Source: an uncultured Haliea sp. (GTDB lineage Bacteria; Pseudomonadota; Gammaproteobacteria; Pseudomonadales; Halieaceae). From it: a stretch of DNA of 47,392 nucleotides. Where the stretch lies: assembly GCA_913062625.1 (NCBI GenBank), contig CAJXWP010000015.1, positions 1 through 47,392 of the forward strand, read 5' to 3'. Position 1 is the first letter of the stretch; each line of letters begins with the position of its first letter. The translations under genes and the position numbers were made by a program. This document shows, piece after piece, positions 44,891 through 47,392 of the stretch. Below the pieces are notes generated by a model that saw only the letters and a list, made by a program, of their open reading frames with translations, searched no databases and was not told the origin of the DNA.

Positions 44891-46606
44891 ATGATGAGTG
44901 CAGAGCAGCAGTGGGATTACAGTTTCGATGTGGTAGTGGTCGGATCTGGCAACGGTGGGATGACAGCGGCGCTTTGCAGCTATGAGATGGGCGTGAAGGA
45001 TGTTCTTGTCATAGAGAAATCGGATCTCTTCGGTGGTTCCAGCTCTATTTCCGGTGGTGGCGTGTGGATCCCATGTAACCGATATGCCAATGAAGCCGAT
45101 GCTGGAGATTCATTAGCAAGCGCCAAAACATACCTACGTCAACTGATTACAGAAGAGGAGGTGTCTGAACCGCAGCTAGATGCCTATCTGGAGAACGGTC
45201 CGAAGATGGTGGATTTTCTCCACGAGCGCACGCGTATGCGCTACGTGACTCTGGAACACTATCCGGATTACTACACCAATCTCGACGGCGCGATGGAAGG
45301 TCATCGTTCGATGGAACCGGAAACTTTTAATGCAAATGAGCTCGGTGAAGAGTGGCGACGGCTGCGGCGTACTCATCCGATGATGCATTTGGCGGGCAGG
45401 ATTGGTTTTACTCAGGTAGAGGCTGCGCTGCTGATCGGTCAGCAGCCGGGGTGGTGGAAAACAGCGATCAAGTTGGTCGTCGATTATGTCGTGGATATTC
45501 CTTGGCGTCTGAAGGACAGATACCACCGTCGTCTAGCTACGGGTTGTGCTGGGGTTGCTCGTCTGCGCGCATCAATGCAGGACCGAGACATTCCGCTCTG
45601 GCAAAATACAGCGATGACGAAAGTTGTAGATGTTGACGGCAAAGTGGTCGGTGTTGAAGTACTGCGTGATGGTAAAGCGGTCAGAATTCAGGCGCGCAAG
45701 GCGGTTGTTCTGGCCGCAGGTGGGTTTGAACATAATCAGGAAATGCGTGAAAAATATCTCCCGCAGCCCACCGACCACCGTTGGAGTGCGGGCACAAAAG
45801 ACAATACGGGTGATGCCATTCTCGAAGGGATGCGACTGGGCGCAAAAATGCATCGTCTTGACGAAGCCTGGTGGTGCAACACGATTTCTGTGCCGGGTGA
45901 GGACATTCCTCGCTTGAGCATTATGGAAAAGTCGTACCCGGGCTCCATTATGGTGAATCCGGCTGGGCAGCGATTTAGTAATGAATCACAAAACTACATG
46001 GCGTTTCAGCAGGAAACGTTTGCGAAGCATACCGAGGAAAACCCTCTCAATCCGAGCTGGCAAATATTTGATGCGAACTTCCGTGCCACGTATTTCGTCG
46101 GGCCGCTGTATAACAGCAAATTTCTGCCAGATTGGGCGGTGCCGAAGCGCTATGAAGAAGAAGGCTTTTTTGCTAAAGCGGATTCAATTGCCGAGCTTGC
46201 TCGAAAAATCGATGTGGATGTGGCGGGCTTGGAAGAGACAGTTAATAAGATGAATGAATTCGCCCGCGACGGTGAGGATCTAGATCACCAGCGTGGCGAG
46301 TCAGCCTACGATCGCTATTACGGCGACCCTCGTGTGACGCCCAATCCCTGTTTAGGCCCCATCAATAAGGCGCCTTACTATGCAATGAAGATTGATCCGG
46401 GTGACTTTGGAACCCAAGGTGGCATGATGACTAATGCTCACGCGCAGGTTATTCATGAAAACGGCACTGTGATTGACGGTCTTTATGCTATAGGTAATTG
46501 CAGCGCGCCAACGTTGCCCTGTTATCCTGGGCCGGGTTCGACCCTTGGGCCGGCTATGACGTTTGCTTATCAGGCGGCTAAGTCGATTACCGGTTATCGG
46601 GACTAG
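44891..46606 (+). CDS. kstD: 3-ketosteroid delta1-dehydrogenase-like flavoprotein
   Basis: 571 residues. FAD motif GSGNGG at residues 18-23, then VIEKSDLFGGSSSISGGGVW, as in the KstD/fumarate-reductase flavin family. The C-terminal APYYAMKIDPGDFGTQGGMM (Tyr496/Tyr497) matches the catalytic tyrosine segment of KstD, and YPGPGSTLGPAMTFAY the FAD end. NESQNYMAF corresponds to the active-site NExxxY region. It would remove two hydrogens from C1-C2 of a 3-ketosteroid. A related 3-keto-4-ene dehydrogenase activity is an alternative. No other ring-degradation genes are in the window. Confidence 0.88.
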   Translation: MMSAEQQWDYSFDVVVVGSGNGGMTAALCSYEMGVKDVLVIEKSDLFGGSSSISGGGVWIPCNRYANEADAGDSLASAKTYLRQLITEEEVSEPQLDAYLENGPKMVDFLHERTRMRYVTLEHYPDYYTNLDGAMEGHRSMEPETFNANELGEEWRRLRRTHPMMHLAGRIGFTQVEAALLIGQQPGWWKTAIKLVVDYVVDIPWRLKDRYHRRLATGCAGVARLRASMQDRDIPLWQNTAMTKVVDVDGKVVGVEVLRDGKAVRIQARKAVVLAAGGFEHNQEMREKYLPQPTDHRWSAGTKDNTGDAILEGMRLGAKMHRLDEAWWCNTISVPGEDIPRLSIMEKSYPGSIMVNPAGQRFSNESQNYMAFQQETFAKHTEENPLNPSWQIFDANFRATYFVGPLYNSKFLPDWAVPKRYEEEGFFAKADSIAELARKIDVDVAGLEETVNKMNEFARDGEDLDHQRGESAYDRYYGDPRVTPNPCLGPINKAPYYAMKIDPGDFGTQGGMMTNAHAQVIHENGTVIDGLYAIGNCSAPTLPCYPGPGSTLGPAMTFAYQAAKSITGYRD

Positions 46607-46994
46607 CGGTTAGCACTTCAGACATCCGCGACCTGACAAAGATTATTGGAGCACGGCGGGGATGTGGACCTCCGGGGGATACAGGTTTTCTGATGCAGTG
46701 GCCAAAAAATCTTTGTGGCCTTACATGGGCCTAGGATCTACCATTAAGTTTGACAGCAATAGTGCAAAAGTAGTGACCGTATTCGCTATCGGATTACAGG
46801 CGTTCTGGTCATTCTAGACAAGATAATCAACGACGCTAGAGCACCCTCTTCAGGCATAAAACCGGGAGGATGCGAGTCGATTTTCTGTCAATAGGCTCTT
46901 TGTTTTTCCTACACTTGCAATATAGCATTAGTCTTGGGAATAATATTGATGCTAGGCTCTGAAAACTTGATGTTTTCGGACTGCTCATACTCGT
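46607..46994. other. intergenic region before the P450 gene
   Basis: About 388 bases. The minus-strand frame at 46836-47132 overlaps the P450 start and has no family character. I see no obvious operator. The P450 promoter presumably lies here. Confidence 0.4.
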
Positions 46995-47392
46995 ATGCAA
47001 ACGATAAAAAACCTCCCTATTATTCCCCTCGCCGACCCTGAATTTTGGCAAGATCCGTACCCTCTGCTCGCCGAGTTGCGCGCCAAACATCGCGCCGCCG
47101 TTAACGATCAGGGAACGGTCGTGCCGCTGCATTGGGATGACTGCGAATGGACGATTAAGGGTACCGACTTTATTAATGAAGGGATCGAGTTTTTAGAGCG
47201 CCGTGGTTTTAATGAAGGCGACGCACTGCATACCTGGCGCAAGCACGCGCTCGGCGTGATGGAGGGTCCTGATCATTTGCGCGTACGCAAGCTGGTTAGT
47301 GGCGCCTTGTCTAGGCGCAGTATTGAGCCATTGCGTCCACTCATTCGCAAACAGGCACACGCTATCCTCGATATGTTTGCGGATAAAGGCGA
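46995..47392 (+). CDS. cytochrome P450, N-terminal part (runs off the window)
   Basis: ATG 46995; 132 complete codons to the edge. It reads IIPLADPEFWQDPYPLLAEL, then WTIKGTDFINEGIEF, then GPDHLRVRKLVSGALSRRSI and EPLRPLIRKQAHAILD. The last two blocks match the B-C-helix region of bacterial P450s (DPPEHxRLRRLVSRAFT). The heme-binding Cys lies beyond the window. There is no N-terminal anchor, so it is a soluble class I type. Beside a KstD-like gene it may hydroxylate a steroid or terpenoid. Confidence 0.85.
   Translation, partial: MQTIKNLPIIPLADPEFWQDPYPLLAELRAKHRAAVNDQGTVVPLHWDDCEWTIKGTDFINEGIEFLERRGFNEGDALHTWRKHALGVMEGPDHLRVRKLVSGALSRRSIEPLRPLIRKQAHAILDMFADKG

Overview
The window looks like chromosomal DNA of a free-living, probably marine, Gram-negative gammaproteobacterium with a large lipid or steroid catabolic repertoire. 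The evidence is a TonB-dependent receptor, a lipoprotein with a lipobox, KatG, a PBPRA1643-type SEC-C protein, and gammaproteobacterial-looking LipA and PurC. I see no rRNA, tRNA, CRISPR array, integrase, transposase or phage gene. The lineage is inferred from protein character only.

Left part (1-9.7 kb) is a patchy accessory region. It holds a secreted leucine-rich-repeat protein built from ten near-identical 24-residue units with a membrane-anchoring sorting tail. Next to it is the collapsed relic of a second protein with the same tail. There follow an SDR relic, a Baeyer-Villiger-type monooxygenase, a decayed pair of small membrane-protein genes, and an A/T-richer DUF2256-photolyase pair. 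Then come a SEC-C protein, DoxX, an internally deleted LLM-class oxidoreductase and an aldo/keto reductase. Several of these genes and relics are too short or too broken to stand out as long ORFs.

Middle part: a metallo-beta-lactamase-fold hydrolase, katG with two OxyR-like motifs, and an acyl-CoA ligase. Tail to tail with the ligase lies a six-gene minus-strand cluster (15069-20276) that closely mirrors the mycobacterial igr steroid side-chain module. It contains two acyl-CoA dehydrogenases (ChsE1/ChsE2-like), a ChsH1-like MaoC hydratase, a ChsH2-like MaoC protein, a separate DUF35 protein and an Ltp2-like aldolase. In Mycobacterium this set removes the last propionyl-CoA from the steroid C17 side chain. 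Here ChsH2 is split into two genes at opposite ends of the cluster. Further right come a periplasmic carbonic anhydrase, a truncated mscL, a LysM/M15-like protein, a cation/proton antiporter, a VOC protein, a second Baeyer-Villiger-type monooxygenase, an M13 peptidase and an SMP-30 protein.

Right part: a housekeeping block (lipA, PLP enzyme, TonB receptor, DUF3313 lipoprotein, truncated globin, diacylglycerol kinase family, purC, TauE/SafE exporter, TIGR01244 protein, NUDIX, GFA, DUF2805). It is followed by a second catabolic block: sulfotransferase, SDR, DUF1214-like protein, a CaiB relic, a 3-ketosteroid delta1-dehydrogenase-like flavoprotein and the start of a cytochrome P450. The KstD-like enzyme, P450, igr-like cluster, ligase and two monooxygenases together suggest growth on steroids or similar polycyclic or isoprenoid compounds. 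That is an inference from gene content; no substrate can be read from the sequence.
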